Positions 26,626-38,755 are shown, counted from the stretch's first letter. The stretch: 64,000 nt of DNA from Actinomycetospora straminea (GCF_028737255.1 NZ_JAQZAN010000002.1:186001-250000), one strand, 5' to 3'. The notes: generated by a model not told the origin, from the letters alone. Translations and numbers: made by a program.

Positions 26626-27848
26626 GACAGCGCGGGCGCGAGGTCGCCGCCCTCGACGACGACGCCGTCGAGGTCGAGCCAGCGCGCCATCGTCGCGAGC
26701 TCGGCGGCGAGGGCGTCCGCGACGGCGGCCTCGCCCGGGTGGTCGGCGCCGTCCTCGAGGAACGCCTCGGGCACGCGCAGCGCCCGGTCGGCCCGGTCGG
26801 CCTTGAGGTCGACCCGTGCGACCAGCCGTCCGTCGAGCAGGAAGGGGAAGACGTAGTAGCCGTGCGTCCGCTTCTCGGCGGGCGTGTAGATGCCGATGCG
26901 GTAGTGGAAGTCGAAGATCCGCAGGGTGCGGGCGCGGAACCAGATCAGCGGGTCGAACGGCGCGAGCAGCGCCGACCCGCGCACGCGGCGGGGCAGCCGG
27001 GCGTCGGGCGGGCGGTAGGCCGGCGCGGGCCAGCCCTCGACCTCCACCGGCACGAGCTCGCCGGCGTCGACGAGCGCGGCGACGGCGGCCTGGCTCTCCG
27101 CGGGCGGCAGCCGGAAGTAGTCGCGCAGGTCGGGCTCGGTGGCGACGCCCAGCGCCGTCGCGGCCTTCGCGACGAGCGTGCGCATCGCCTCCTCGCGGTC
27201 CGGGTCGCGGGCCAGGACGTCGGGCGGCAGCACGCGCTCGGCGAGGTCGTAGGCCCGCCGGAAGCCGCGCCGCGTCCCCGTGGTGAGCACCCCGGTGGCG
27301 AACAGGTGCTCGCAGGCCACCTTGACGTCCGAGCGCTGCCACCAGCCGCCGTGGGCCCGGGCGCGCCGGTCGCCCGCATCACCGAGCACCTCCGCGAGCT
27401 GGCCCGCCTCCAGCGGCCCGTGCTCGGCGATGCCCGCCACGACGGCGTCGAGGACGTCGGGCCGGTGGTCGAGCGCGTTGCCCAGCCACCGGTTCTCGCG
27501 CGCGGCGTTGTCGCGCATGCGCCAGCGGAACAGCGGCCAGTCGTCCACCGGCAGCAGGCTCGCCTCGTGCACCCAGTACTCCACGAGGGTGCGGCGCCGG
27601 GCCTCCGCGCGCGTCCGGGGCCAGGCGAGCGCGTCGAGGACCTCACGGTCGTAGGGGCCGAGCCGGGCGTACAGCGGCGCGTAGTGGGCCCGGACGGCGA
27701 CGTTGACCGAGTCGAGCTGCAGCAGGCCGAGGCGCTCGACCGCCGCCGCGAGCGTGCGCCGCGACGGCCGCGCGGGCCGCGCCGGACCCGTCAGCCCCTG
27801 GGCGGCGACCGCGGCCCGTCGCGCCTGCGCCGCCGACATCCTCTCCAC
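26595..27848 (-). CDS. AlkZ/YcaQ-like winged-helix DNA glycosylase
   Basis: A 417-residue protein of the HTH_42 (DUF1006) family. Family members YcaQ and AlkZ unhook interstrand crosslinks or remove alkylated bases. The catalytic QxD motif is Q44-L-D46 (LLQLDSVN), and the later WFRARTLRIFDFHYRIGIYTPAEKR and GRLVARVDLKADR blocks are typical. It probably repairs alkylation damage. The start GTG 27848 is four codons before an ATG at 27839; both are possible. Its end overlaps the LysR gene. Confidence 0.85.
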   Translation of the reverse strand: MERMSAAQARRAAVAAQGLTGPARPARPSRRTLAAAVERLGLLQLDSVNVAVRAHYAPLYARLGPYDREVLDALAWPRTRAEARRRTLVEYWVHEASLLPVDDWPLFRWRMRDNAARENRWLGNALDHRPDVLDAVVAGIAEHGPLEAGQLAEVLGDAGDRRARAHGGWWQRSDVKVACEHLFATGVLTTGTRRGFRRAYDLAERVLPPDVLARDPDREEAMRTLVAKAATALGVATEPDLRDYFRLPPAESQAAVAALVDAGELVPVEVEGWPAPAYRPPDARLPRRVRGSALLAPFDPLIWFRARTLRIFDFHYRIGIYTPAEKRTHGYYVFPFLLDGRLVARVDLKADRADRALRVPEAFLEDGADHPGEAAVADALAAELATMARWLDLDGVVVEGGDLAPALSQAVKAGGWT

Positions 27849-27938
27849 GTCGCCGATCCTGCCCCAGCCCCCCGACAGTGCGCGGAATCACCCGGCCCGC
27901 ACCGGCGTTGACCTGGAAGAACGAGCAGAGGAGGACGC

Positions 27939-28205
27939 ATGGTCGGGGACCGTGTGGAGATCGTCGTCGACGCCGGTGGCGCGACGCGGACGTGGGAGGT
28001 CGAGGCCACGAAGGCCGGGCGGCGCGTGGACATCGCGCACGGTCGCGGCGTGGTGGAGGTCAGCGAGGTGACGCGCGGCGGGACGCCGGTGCGCACCGCG
28101 AGGTTCATGTCCTCGCGGGTGCTGGCGCTCGTCGAGCACCCGGCCGGGCAGGCCCGGCTGGCCGACGACGAGCCGCCGGCGCTGCCGCTGCCGCGACCGG
28201 CCTGA
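27939..28205 (+). CDS. Small conserved hypothetical protein
   Basis: An 88-residue protein with a strong GAGGAGG site four bases before the ATG. The first 60 residues form alternating strands (RVEIVVDAGGATRTWEVEATKAGRRVDIAHG), and a Pro-rich end follows. I recognise no family. It lies alone before the CoA-transferase gene. Confidence 0.6.
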   Translation: MVGDRVEIVVDAGGATRTWEVEATKAGRRVDIAHGRGVVEVSEVTRGGTPVRTARFMSSRVLALVEHPAGQARLADDEPPALPLPRPA

Positions 28206-28294
28206 GCCCGGCCCGGGCGGACACCCCGTGACCGGGCGGGCACGGGCGGCGATCGTGCTGGTCAGGGCGAGATCCCTGCCGGAGGATCACGACC

Positions 28295-29587
28295 GTGGCC
28301 CCCTCGATCACGGACATGGTCGCCGCCGCCCGGCGGCCCGCCGACGCCGTCCTGGACCACGTCGGGTCCGGCAGCCAGATCGTCGTGAACTCGTCCAACG
28401 GCGATCCCGCGACGGTGCTGGACGCCCTCGAGGCCGGCGGCGACCGCCTGGACGGCGTGCGGCTGCACCAGATGCTCGCGCCGCGCCCGCGGGCGTCGAT
28501 CGACGGGAAGATCCCGGGGCTGCGGCACGTCTCGTGGTTCCTCTCCCCCGCGACGCGCGAGGCGTTCCGCGCCGGGCACTGCGACCTGGTGCCCAACAAC
28601 TTCAGCGACGTGCCGCGGCTGATGCGCCGCTCCGTCCGGCCCGACCTCGTCATCGCCTCGGTGTCGCCGCCGGATCGCCACGGCTGGTTCTCGCTGGGCA
28701 CCGACGCCACCTACACCGCCGCGTTCATCGGCGAGGTGCCGTTCTTCGTCGAGGTCAACGCGCAGATGCCGCGCACCTTCGGCGGCAACCAGCTCCACGT
28801 CAGCGACGTGGTCGGCTGGTGCGAGGCGGACCGGGCGATGGCGGAGCTCCCGCCCCCGGTCGCGACCGACCGGGACCGGGCGATCGCCGCCCTCGTCGCC
28901 GAGCGCATCCCCGACGGGGCGACGCTGCAGATCGGGATCGGCGCGGTGCCCGACATGGTGCTGGCGAGCCTGCACGACCACCGCGAGCTGGGCGTGCACT
29001 CCGAGGTCTTCGGGACCGGCTTCGTCGACCTCGTCGAGGCCGGGGTTGTCACCGGCACCCGCAAGGCCACCCACCGCAGCAAGATCGTGACGACGGCCGC
29101 GCTCGGGACCCAGCGGCTCTTCGACTTCGTCGCGGACAACGCCGGCGTCGAGTTCCACCCCGTCGACCACACCAACGACCCGTGGAACATCGCCCGCGAA
29201 CCGCTGATCCGATCGGTGAACGCCACCCTCGAGGTCGACTTCCTCGGGCAGTGCGCCTCGGAGTCGCTGGGCAGCCAGTACTTCTCCTCCTCGGGCGGCC
29301 AGCCCGACTTCGCGCGCGGCGCGATCATGTCCGAGCACGGCGCCGCGTTCATCGTCCTGCACTCGGCCACCCACGACGACACCGTGTCGCGCATCGTCCC
29401 GCAGCTGCAGCCCGGCGCCGCGGTCACGACCTTCAAGAACATCGTCGACCACGTCGTCACCGAGTACGGGGTCGCCGAGCTGCGCGGCGCCTCGATCGCG
29501 GAGCGCACCGCGCGCCTCATCGCGATCGCGCACCCGCACTTCCGCGACGAGCTCACCGCGCAGGCCCGGACGCTGGGGTACCTGTGA
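28295..29587 (+). CDS. Acetyl-CoA hydrolase/transferase family protein
   Basis: A 430-residue class I CoA-transferase of the acetyl-CoA hydrolase/4-hydroxybutyrate CoA-transferase family, which moves CoA between carboxylic acids. The catalytic glutamate is probably E237 (GVHSEVFGTG) and the CoA-binding loop is GIGAVPD (214-220). C-terminal family segments (SEHGAAFIVLHSATHDDTVSRIVPQL, VTEYGVAELRG) are complete. The GTG at 28295 has GGAGG about 15 bases upstream. Its stop overlaps the start of a WS/DGAT gene (GTGA), so the two proteins are produced together. Confidence 0.88.
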   Translation: MAPSITDMVAAARRPADAVLDHVGSGSQIVVNSSNGDPATVLDALEAGGDRLDGVRLHQMLAPRPRASIDGKIPGLRHVSWFLSPATREAFRAGHCDLVPNNFSDVPRLMRRSVRPDLVIASVSPPDRHGWFSLGTDATYTAAFIGEVPFFVEVNAQMPRTFGGNQLHVSDVVGWCEADRAMAELPPPVATDRDRAIAALVAERIPDGATLQIGIGAVPDMVLASLHDHRELGVHSEVFGTGFVDLVEAGVVTGTRKATHRSKIVTTAALGTQRLFDFVADNAGVEFHPVDHTNDPWNIAREPLIRSVNATLEVDFLGQCASESLGSQYFSSSGGQPDFARGAIMSEHGAAFIVLHSATHDDTVSRIVPQLQPGAAVTTFKNIVDHVVTEYGVAELRGASIAERTARLIAIAHPHFRDELTAQARTLGYL

Positions 29588-30894
29588 GCGGCCCCGGGAT
29601 GCCCGAGCCGGCCTGCGTGCCGCTCTCCGACGAGGACCGCGCGATCCTCGACCTCGAGTGCGCCACCGTGGTCGGGCACGTCCTGCACATGGCGATGCTC
29701 GAGGGCACGCCGGTGACGGCCGGCGAGCTGCGCGCGCACATCGCCACCCGCCTGCCCGCGGCGCCCGAGCTGCGCTACCGCCTCGACGAGCGCGACGGCG
29801 TCCCCGTCTGGGTGCCCGACGCCGAGCTCGACCTCGCCCACCACGTCGTCGACGCCCCCGACGGGCCGTACGACGAGGGCGCCCTGCGCGCGCTGGTGGC
29901 CCACCGGTTCGCCCAGCACCTCGACCGCACCCGGCCCCTCTGGTCGCTCGACGTGGCGCCGCTGGCGGGCGGGGGCACGGCCCTGCTCTGGCGCGTCCAC
30001 CACGCCCTCGCCGACGGCGCGACGATGACGCGGCTGTCGCACACCGTGCTCTACGACGAGGAGCCGGCGGGCCCCGCGACGGGGACGGCGGCGTCCCCGC
30101 CCGCGACCGTCCGGGCCGACCACGAGCGCCGGCGGGCCCACCTCATGGGCGTCATCGAGCGCGAGTTCACGGTCGGCCCGGCGCACTCACCGTTCGACGG
30201 CGAGCTCTCGACCCGCCGCGACGTCGCGTTCGTCGACACCGACCTCGCGGCCCTGCACGCCGCCGCCCGGTCGGCCGGCGCGACGGTCAACGACGCGTTC
30301 CTCGCGGTGCTGGCGGGCGGGCTGCGCCGCTGGGTCGACCACCACGCGGGCACCGTGACCGACCTGCGGGTCCGCGTCCCGGTCAGCCTGCCCCGCGACG
30401 ACCCGTCGCAGGCCAACCGCGACTCGGCGTTCGACCTGCCGCTGCCGGTGCACGTCGTCGACCCCCTCGAGCGCCTGCGGGTGGTCCACGAGCTGACCAC
30501 CGCCCGCAAGGACGCCCGCGACGCCGCCCGGCTCGACGACCTGCTGCACCGCCTGGCCGAGGTCTCCCCGCCGCTGCGCCGCGTCTGCGACCGGCTGCGG
30601 GCCACCGCCCGCGCGTTCACCGTCAGCGTGTCGAACGTGCCCGGGCCGCGGACGCCGGTCGCGGTGCTCGACCGCCGCGTGCGCGCGACCTGGCCGCTCG
30701 CCGAGATCGGGTTCCACCACGCGCTGCGGGTCACCGCCGCGTCGATGGTCGACGTGCTGTCGTTCGGGATCACCGTCGACCCGGGCCTCGTACCCGACGT
30801 CGACGTCCTCGCCGACGGCCTGCGCGCGGAGGCCGAGCTGCTCGTGACGGCCGCTCAGACGAGCCCGGCCAGCCGCGCCGCGACCTCGCGGTAG
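29584..30894 (+). CDS. Wax ester synthase/diacylglycerol acyltransferase family protein
   Basis: A 436-residue WS/DGAT-type acyltransferase making wax esters or triacylglycerol from acyl-CoA. The catalytic HHxxxDG motif is H139-G145 (RVHHALADGATM). The C-terminal NVPGP motif of the family is present (SVSNVPGPRTPV). It starts with GTG overlapping the CoA-transferase stop. Its 3' end overlaps the opposite MTHFR-like gene by 40 bases. Whether it makes storage lipid or a specialised ester is open. Confidence 0.85.
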   Translation: MSGPGMPEPACVPLSDEDRAILDLECATVVGHVLHMAMLEGTPVTAGELRAHIATRLPAAPELRYRLDERDGVPVWVPDAELDLAHHVVDAPDGPYDEGALRALVAHRFAQHLDRTRPLWSLDVAPLAGGGTALLWRVHHALADGATMTRLSHTVLYDEEPAGPATGTAASPPATVRADHERRRAHLMGVIEREFTVGPAHSPFDGELSTRRDVAFVDTDLAALHAAARSAGATVNDAFLAVLAGGLRRWVDHHAGTVTDLRVRVPVSLPRDDPSQANRDSAFDLPLPVHVVDPLERLRVVHELTTARKDARDAARLDDLLHRLAEVSPPLRRVCDRLRATARAFTVSVSNVPGPRTPVAVLDRRVRATWPLAEIGFHHALRVTAASMVDVLSFGITVDPGLVPDVDVLADGLRAEAELLVTAAQTSPASRAATSR

Positions 30895-31625
30895 CGGCTC
30901 ACCGCGACCAGGTGGATGCCGTCGACGCCCGCGTCGCGCAGGGCGAGGGCATGCTCGACGGCCGGGTCGACACCGGCGGTCTCGTCGTCGCGCAGCGCGT
31001 CGACGAGGTGATCGGGCAGCTCCAGGTCCATGCCCTCCGCGACCCCGCGCGCCATCCGCGGCCCGGTGGGCACCAGCACGCCCGCGCGGACCGGGCGGCC
31101 CAGGTCGGCGTGGCGCTCGCGCCAGTCGGCGACCACGGGCACCGAGAACGTCGGGGCCAGCCAGACGACGTCCGCGTCGCGCTTCCACGCCGGCAGGTCC
31201 CGGCCCTGCGCCGCGACCACCCCGACCCGCAGCGCGACCTCGTGCTCCGCGGCCAGCGCGCGGGCCTCACGGAGCATCGCGCCGACGGTCAGCGGGCCGT
31301 CCTCGCGGTCGTCCTCGGGGCGGTCGCCGCGCAGCAGCAGCACCTCGTGCACGCCGAGGGCGAGCAGGCCGAGCAGGTCGCGGCGCAGGCCCAGGGTGTT
31401 GCGGTCGCGGGCGTTGAGCACCGCCACCACCTCGTGGCCGCGCCGGCGCACCTCGCCCGCCACGACCAGCCCGGCGACCGCGGCGCGCGCGGTCGCGTTG
31501 TCGGGCACGAGGAACCGCGCGGCGACCGGGCCGAGCGCGTCGAGCTGGCGACCGACGGGCGCGAGGTCGGGACGGTGGGGGACGTCGAGCTCGGCGGAGA
31601 CGTCGAGGGGCCGGCCCGGCGTCAC
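30855..31625 (-). CDS. Methylenetetrahydrofolate reductase-like protein
   Basis: A 256-residue TIM-barrel protein resembling methylenetetrahydrofolate reductase: VSAELDVPH near the start, VVAVLNARDRNTLGLRRDLLGLLALGVHEVLLLRGDRPEDD in the barrel. It lacks clear N-terminal family length and is shorter than MetF. The GTG at 31625 overlaps the stop of the upstream carbonic anhydrase gene (GTGA), so the pair forms one operon. The reaction is not certain; a one-carbon folate role is possible. Confidence 0.65.
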   Translation of the reverse strand: MTPGRPLDVSAELDVPHRPDLAPVGRQLDALGPVAARFLVPDNATARAAVAGLVVAGEVRRRGHEVVAVLNARDRNTLGLRRDLLGLLALGVHEVLLLRGDRPEDDREDGPLTVGAMLREARALAAEHEVALRVGVVAAQGRDLPAWKRDADVVWLAPTFSVPVVADWRERHADLGRPVRAGVLVPTGPRMARGVAEGMDLELPDHLVDALRDDETAGVDPAVEHALALRDAGVDGIHLVAVSRYREVAARLAGLV

Positions 31626-32113
31626 GACACCTCGGTCAGCGTGCCGGCGTCGACGTCGTAGACGAACCCGCGCACGGCGTCGGTGTGGACGAGGAAGGGG
31701 CAGTCCCGCACGGCGGCGATCGAGTCGCGGACGTCCTGCTCGGTGTCGGGGAAGGCGCCGGGGCTCCAGGCCGGCTTCTGCCCGGTGTCGGCCTCGAGCT
31801 CGGCGACGAAGTCGTCGTCGGCGAACGTCGCCATGCCGCACTTCGTGTGGTGGATCAGCACGACCTCGCGGGTCTGCAGCTTGCGCTGGCTGACCGTCAG
31901 CGAGCGCAGGACGTCGTCGGTCACCACCCCGCCCGCGTTGCGGATGACGTGCGCCTCGCCGTCGCCCAGCCCCAGCACGCGGTAGACGTCGAGGCGGGCG
32001 TCCATGCAGGCCACGACGGCCACGCCGCGCGACGGCGGGCCGGGCAGGCCGGCGGCGCCGAAGCCCTCGGCGAAGGTGCGGTTCGCCGCCAGCATCTCGT
32101 CGGTCGCGGTCAT
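31622..32113 (-). CDS. Beta-class carbonic anhydrase
   Basis: A 163-residue beta-carbonic anhydrase (carbon dioxide to bicarbonate). Zinc ligands are C36 (ACMDARLD), H89 and C92 (HHTKCGM), with the D38-R40 dyad intact. HVIRNAGGVVTDDVLRSL is typical. The ATG at 32113 has GGGAGG five bases upstream. It is the first gene of a two-gene operon with the MTHFR-like gene and diverges from a GNAT gene. Confidence 0.92.
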   Translation of the reverse strand: MTATDEMLAANRTFAEGFGAAGLPGPPSRGVAVVACMDARLDVYRVLGLGDGEAHVIRNAGGVVTDDVLRSLTVSQRKLQTREVVLIHHTKCGMATFADDDFVAELEADTGQKPAWSPGAFPDTEQDVRDSIAAVRDCPFLVHTDAVRGFVYDVDAGTLTEVS

Positions 32114-32244
32114 GTCGCCTCCCGTGGGTCCGAGGATCGTCGCGGCCACCCTGCCGTGCACTCCGGTCTGTCGCGCTGTACCCCGTGGCGTGCCCGCGCG
32201 TGCGGTGACGGTGGTCTCTGAGATCGGTCTCCGGGGTCGGTCTC

Positions 32245-32250
32245 TAGGGT
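32245..32250 (+). promoter_or_regulatory. -10 box of the GNAT gene
   Basis: TAGGGT ends eight bases before the ATG at 32259, and no ribosome binding site is visible, so a leaderless or near-leaderless message is likely. Three GGTCTC units (32211-32245 area) precede it. Confidence 0.35.
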
Positions 32251-32258
32251 CTGTGCCC

Positions 32259-32852
32259 ATGGCGCTCGCCTCCGTCCGCCTCGCCGCCCCTGACGACGCC
32301 GCCGCAATAGCGCTCGTCCAGCGCACGGTCTGGACCTCGGCCTACGCCGACCTGCTCCCGCCCGGCGCGGTGGAGGGCTTCGACGAGGCCGCGGTCGCCG
32401 CCGGCTGGGCGGCGCCGATCGCGGCGGGCGCGGTGTGGGTCGCGACCGAGGGCGACGCCCTGGTCGGCTTCTGCGCCGCCGGTCCGGCCTCCCCCGACGA
32501 CCTCGCCGACGCCGCCGGCAGCGTCCCGGACGACGCGGCGTCGGTGGCGGCGGTGGCGACGCTGCTCGTCGAGCCCCGCTGGGGGCGGCGGGGGCACGGC
32601 GGGCGGCTGCTCGTCGAGGCCGCGGCGGCGCTGCGGGAGGCCGGCGCGACCCGCGGGATCGCGTGGGTGCCCGAGCGCGACGCCGCCTCGCGCCGCTTCT
32701 TCGAGCGCGCCGGCTGGGACCCCGACGGCACCGTCCGCACCCTCGACGCGGGCGGGCGGCCCCTGCGCGAGATCCGGGTGGCCGGTGACCTCGACCTGGA
32801 GTTCCGCCCCGAGCCCTCCCTCGACGACCTGGACCTGCCGCTCCTGCCCTGA
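32259..32852 (+). CDS. GNAT-family N-acetyltransferase
   Basis: A 197-residue GNAT acetyltransferase. The N-terminal ASVRLAAPDDAAAIALVQRTVW strand-helix and the acetyl-CoA motif VATLLVEPRWGRRGHGGRLLVEAA are clear, followed by ASRRFFERAGWDPDGTVRTLD. The acceptor cannot be predicted. It converges on dapB, with short G+C-rich inverted repeats (32868-32896) between the stops. Confidence 0.85.
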   Translation: MALASVRLAAPDDAAAIALVQRTVWTSAYADLLPPGAVEGFDEAAVAAGWAAPIAAGAVWVATEGDALVGFCAAGPASPDDLADAAGSVPDDAASVAAVATLLVEPRWGRRGHGGRLLVEAAAALREAGATRGIAWVPERDAASRRFFERAGWDPDGTVRTLDAGGRPLREIRVAGDLDLEFRPEPSLDDLDLPLLP

Positions 32853-32867
32853 CGTGGGGGCTTTCCT

Positions 32868-32896
32868 GGCGCTCAGCGCCGGCGTGGACGCCACGC
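32868..32896. terminator. Inverted repeats between the GNAT gene and dapB
   Basis: Two small hairpins lie back to back: GGCGC-TCA-GCGCC (32868-32880) and GCGTGG-ACG-CCACGC (32882-32896). They separate convergent genes and could end both transcripts. Short stems make the call weak. Confidence 0.35.
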
Positions 32897-32913
32897 TGGC
32901 ACTCCCCGCGCGC

Positions 32914-35038
<2,125 letters not shown>

Positions 35039-35042
<4 letters not shown>

Positions 35043-37354
35043 TCCGGCGACGAACCCCCGATGGCGCCGGTCACGGCGCCGGTGGTGGCGGCCGGCCCGG
35101 TCGGGGCGGCCGGGGTCGACTCGGCGCCGTCGGCCGGGGCGTCGGAGGCGGGCGCCGCGTCGGTGGCGGTGTCCTCCTCCTTGACCGGGATCAGGCTGAT
35201 CTTGCCGCGGTTGTCGATGTCGGTGATCTCGACCCGCAGCTTGTCGCCGACGTTGACGACGTCCTCGACCTTGCCGATGCGCTTGCCGCCGCCCAGCTTC
35301 GAGATGTGGACGAGGCCGTCACGGCCCGGCAGCAGCGAGACGAACGCGCCGAACGCGGCGGTCTTGACCACCGTGCCGAGGAAGCGCTCGCCGATCTTCG
35401 GCAGCTGCGGGTTGGCGATCGCGTTGATGCGGTCGATCGCGGCCTGGGCGCTCGGCCCGTCGGCGGCACCGACGTAGATCGTGCCGTCGTCCTCGATGGA
35501 GATGTCGGCGCCGGTCTCCTCGGTGATCGAGTTGATCATCTTGCCCTTCGGGCCGATGACCTCGCCGATCTTGTCGACCGGCACCTTCACCGTGGTGATG
35601 CGCGGCGCGAACTCGCTCATCTCGTCGGGCGCGTCGATGGCCTCGGCCATGACGTCGAGGATCGCGAGGCGGGCCCCGTGAGCCTGGGTCAGCGCCCGGC
35701 CGAGCACCTCCGACGGGATGCCGTCGAGCTTGGTGTCGAGCTGCAGCGCGGTCACGAAGTCCTTGGTGCCGGCGACCTTGAAGTCCATGTCACCGAACGC
35801 GTCCTCGGCGCCGAGGATGTCCGTGAGCGCGACGAAGGTCTCCTTGCCGTCGACCTCGCCGGAGACCAGGCCCATGGCGATGCCCGCGACCGGCGCCTTG
35901 AGCGGCACGCCGGCGTTGAGCAGCGACATCGTCGAGGCGCAGACCGAGCCCATCGACGTCGAGCCGTTGGAGCCCAGCGCCTCGGAGACCTGGCGGATCG
36001 CGTAGGGGAACTCCTCGCGCGTCGGCAGGACGGGCACGAGCGCCCGCTCGGCCAGCGCGCCGTGGCCGATCTCGCGGCGCTTCGGCGAGCCCACGCGGCC
36101 CGTCTCGCCGGTGGAGAACGGCGGGAAGTTGTAGTGGTGCATGTAGCGCTTCGTCGTCTCCGGCGTGAGGGAGTCGATCGACTGCTCCATGCGCAGCATG
36201 TTCAGCGTGGTGACGCCCAGGATCTGGGTCTCGCCGCGCTCGAACAGCGCCGAGCCGTGGGCCCGCGGGATGACCTCGACCTCGGCGGCCAGCGGACGGA
36301 TGTCCGTGGTGCCGCGGCCGTCGATGCGGAAGCCGTCGGCGAGGATCCGCTGGCGCACCGTCTTCTTGGTCAGCGCGCGGAACGCCTCGCCGATCTCCTT
36401 CTCGCGGCCCTCGAACTTGTCGGCGAGCTCGGAGACGAGGCGGTCCTTGACGGCGTCCTGGGCCTGGTCGCGCTCCTGCTTGCCGGTGATCGTGAAGGTG
36501 TCGTCGAGGTCGGAGCCGACCGCGCTCTCGACCGCCGAGTAGACGTCGTCCTGGTACGCCGGGAAGGTCGGGTAGTCCTTCGTCGTCACACCGGTCGCGG
36601 TGTAGAGCTCCTTCTGCGCCTCGCAGAGGGTGCGGATGAACGGCTTGGCCGCCTCCATGCCCTGGGCGACGATCTCCTCGGTCGGCGCCTGCGCGCCCTC
36701 ACCGATGAGCTTCCAGGCGTGGTCGGTGGCCTCGGCCTCGACCATGGCGATCGCGACGTCGGAGCCGTCGGAGGTCACCGAACCGGCGATGACCATGTCG
36801 AACACGGCGCTCTCGAGCTGCTCCCAGGTCGGGAACGCGACCCACTGCCCGTTGATCAGCGCCACGCGGGTCGCGCCGATCGGGCCGTCGAACGGCAGGC
36901 CCGAGATCTGGGTGGACGCCGACGCGGCGTTGATCGCGAGGACGTCGTAGGGGTCCTTCGGGTCCAGGCTCTGGACCGTGATGACGACCTGGACCTCGTT
37001 GCGCAGGCCGCCGGTGAAGGTCGGGCGCAGCGGCCGGTCGATGAGCCGGCAGGTGAGGATCGCGTCGGTCGACGGGCGGCCCTCGCGCCGGAAGAACGAG
37101 CCGGGGATCCGGCCCGCGGCGTACATGCGCTCCTCGACGTCGACCGTCAGCGGGAAGAAGTCGAAGTTGTCCTTCGGCCGCTTCGAGGCGGTCGTCGCGG
37201 AGAGCAGCATCGTGTCGTCGTCCAGGTAGGCGACGACGGCGCCGGCCGCCTGACGGGCCAGGCGGCCCGTCTCGAAGCGGACGGTGCGGGTGCCGTAGGC
37301 ACCGTTGTCCAGGACCGCGGTGGTCTCGTGGACGCCCGAGTCGGTCTCGGTCAT
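35039..37354 (-). CDS. pnp: Polyribonucleotide nucleotidyltransferase
   Basis: A 771-residue 3' phosphorolytic RNase. Two RNase PH domains flank a helical region, followed by a KH domain ([20 protein letters not shown]) and an S1 domain ([26 protein letters not shown]). The ATG at 37354 has AGAGGAG upstream; further upstream codons are not family-like. It follows rpsO in the standard rpsO-pnp order, with a 284-base gap that includes a strong hairpin. Confidence 0.96.
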
Positions 37355-37568
37355 GGGGGTTCTCCTCTGCAGGGCCCCTACCGCGAGCCGTCCACGGCTC
37401 CCCGCGACGCGGTCCGCGACGAGCGGTCTTCGATCGAAGCCCACGGACGCGGTGCCGGCGACGGTGCCGACTGCGGTGTCCGGGGGCCACTACCGAGGAC
37501 CGGCCGACGCGCGGGCGTCCCGGGTTCGTGGGCGATGGCGGCGGGGCCGGTCATGGGTCGTGCGCGCA

Positions 37569-37608
37569 GCACCGCGCCGGCCGGCGTCGTGGCCGGTCGG
37601 CGCGGTGC
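37569..37608 (-). terminator. Strong hairpin between rpsO and pnp
   Basis: A 16-bp stem with one G-U pair (37569-37584 with 37593-37608) and an eight-base loop lies 30 bases behind the rpsO stop. No U tract follows. It may terminate rpsO or act as an RNase processing site before pnp, as rpsO-pnp regions do in other bacteria. Confidence 0.65.
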
Positions 37609-37638
37609 GTACGCGGTGATCAGGGGTGCTCCGTCAGG

Positions 37639-37908
37639 TCAGCGACGCAGCCCCAGCCGCTCGATGAGCGAGCGGTAGCGGGCCACGTCGACGGAGGCGA
37701 CGTACTTGAGCAGCCGGCGACGGCGGCCGACGAGGAGCAGCAGACCACGACGCGAGTGGTGGTCGTGCTTGTGCATCTTGAGGTGCTCGGTGAGCCGCAC
37801 GATCCGCTGCGTCAGCAGCGCGACCTGCGCCTCGGGCGACCCGGTGTCCGTCTCGTGGACCCCGTACTCGGAGAGGGTCGCCTTCTTCTGCTCGGTGGTC
37901 AGTGCCAC
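37639..37908 (-). CDS. rpsO: 30S ribosomal protein S15
   Basis: An 89-residue ribosomal protein binding 16S rRNA. Conserved: [50 protein letters not shown] start at 37908 with AGGAG ten bases upstream. The length is exact for the family. Confidence 0.97.
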   Translation of the reverse strand: MALTTEQKKATLSEYGVHETDTGSPEAQVALLTQRIVRLTEHLKMHKHDHHSRRGLLLLVGRRRRLLKYVASVDVARYRSLIERLGLRR

Positions 37909-38105
37909 GGGGGTGGTGCTCCTGTCTGCTGTCGTCGGTGCCGTGCGGAGGGCCGACACCCACCACGCCCCGAGGACGGAGTCGCTGACGGTGGGCGACG
38001 CGCTCGCGGGGGTCGGCACCACGGCCGCACCACCCGCCGCCCGGCCACCACGGACCGCAGCCAGGCGAATCGGTACCCAGTGTACCGACGGGCCGGGTCG
38101 CCCGA

Positions 38106-38663
38106 TCAGCGGCCCGGGTCGGGCCGCTCGTCGGTCGTCCCGGCCGCCGGGTCCCCGGTCGCGGCGCGCCGGAGCAGGCCCGCGAGGGACGGGAAGCCGC
38201 CGTCGAGGGTGTCCGCGGCGCGGGCCAGCTCGTCGGGGCCGGCGACGGTGCGCAGCAGGTCGTACGACCCCGCCGTGGCCCGCGGCTCGGCAGCGCGGAC
38301 CTCGTCGAGCAGCTGCGTCACGGTCGCCCGGTCGGGGGTGGTCGGGCGGCCGCCGCCGAGCCGCGCGACCGCCTGCTCGAGCAGCACCAGCCGCCCCAGC
38401 ACCGCCGGCGTCCCGATCTTGACGCGCCGCCCGCTCATCAGCTGCGAGAGCTGCGGCGAGCTGACGCCCAGCGCCGCCGCGAGGGCGGCCTGCGAGACGT
38501 CGAGGGCGCCGAGGAGGCGCCGCAGGCGGTCGCCCAGCGGCTCGCCGTAGAACCGGCGCTGGAGCTCCCGGTTGCGGCGCAGGGCGGCCGCGCGGTCTCC
38601 GGGGTCGTCCCCCGTCCCGGCCGGTCGTCCTCCCGCGGGCTCCGATCGGCCCACGCGCGTCAC
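38106..38663 (-). CDS. XRE-like helix-turn-helix DNA-binding protein
   Basis: A 185-residue protein with a central HTH_XRE domain ([38 protein letters not shown]). An Arg-rich N-terminal segment and an Ala/Leu-rich C-terminal half flank it. The GTG at 38663 has GGAGG upstream. It lies between rpsO and ribF; the target is unknown. Confidence 0.75.
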   Translation of the reverse strand: MTRVGRSEPAGGRPAGTGDDPGDRAAALRRNRELQRRFYGEPLGDRLRRLLGALDVSQAALAAALGVSSPQLSQLMSGRRVKIGTPAVLGRLVLLEQAVARLGGGRPTTPDRATVTQLLDEVRAAEPRATAGSYDLLRTVAGPDELARAADTLDGGFPSLAGLLRRAATGDPAAGTTDERPDPGR

Positions 38664-38755
38664 CCCGCCTCCGTCCCCTCCCCGTGCCGCCCCGGCCGGG
38701 CGATGGTGGCACCCGGCGGCGGGCGGTGGTGGCCGTTCGGGAGAGGTCGCGGGGA

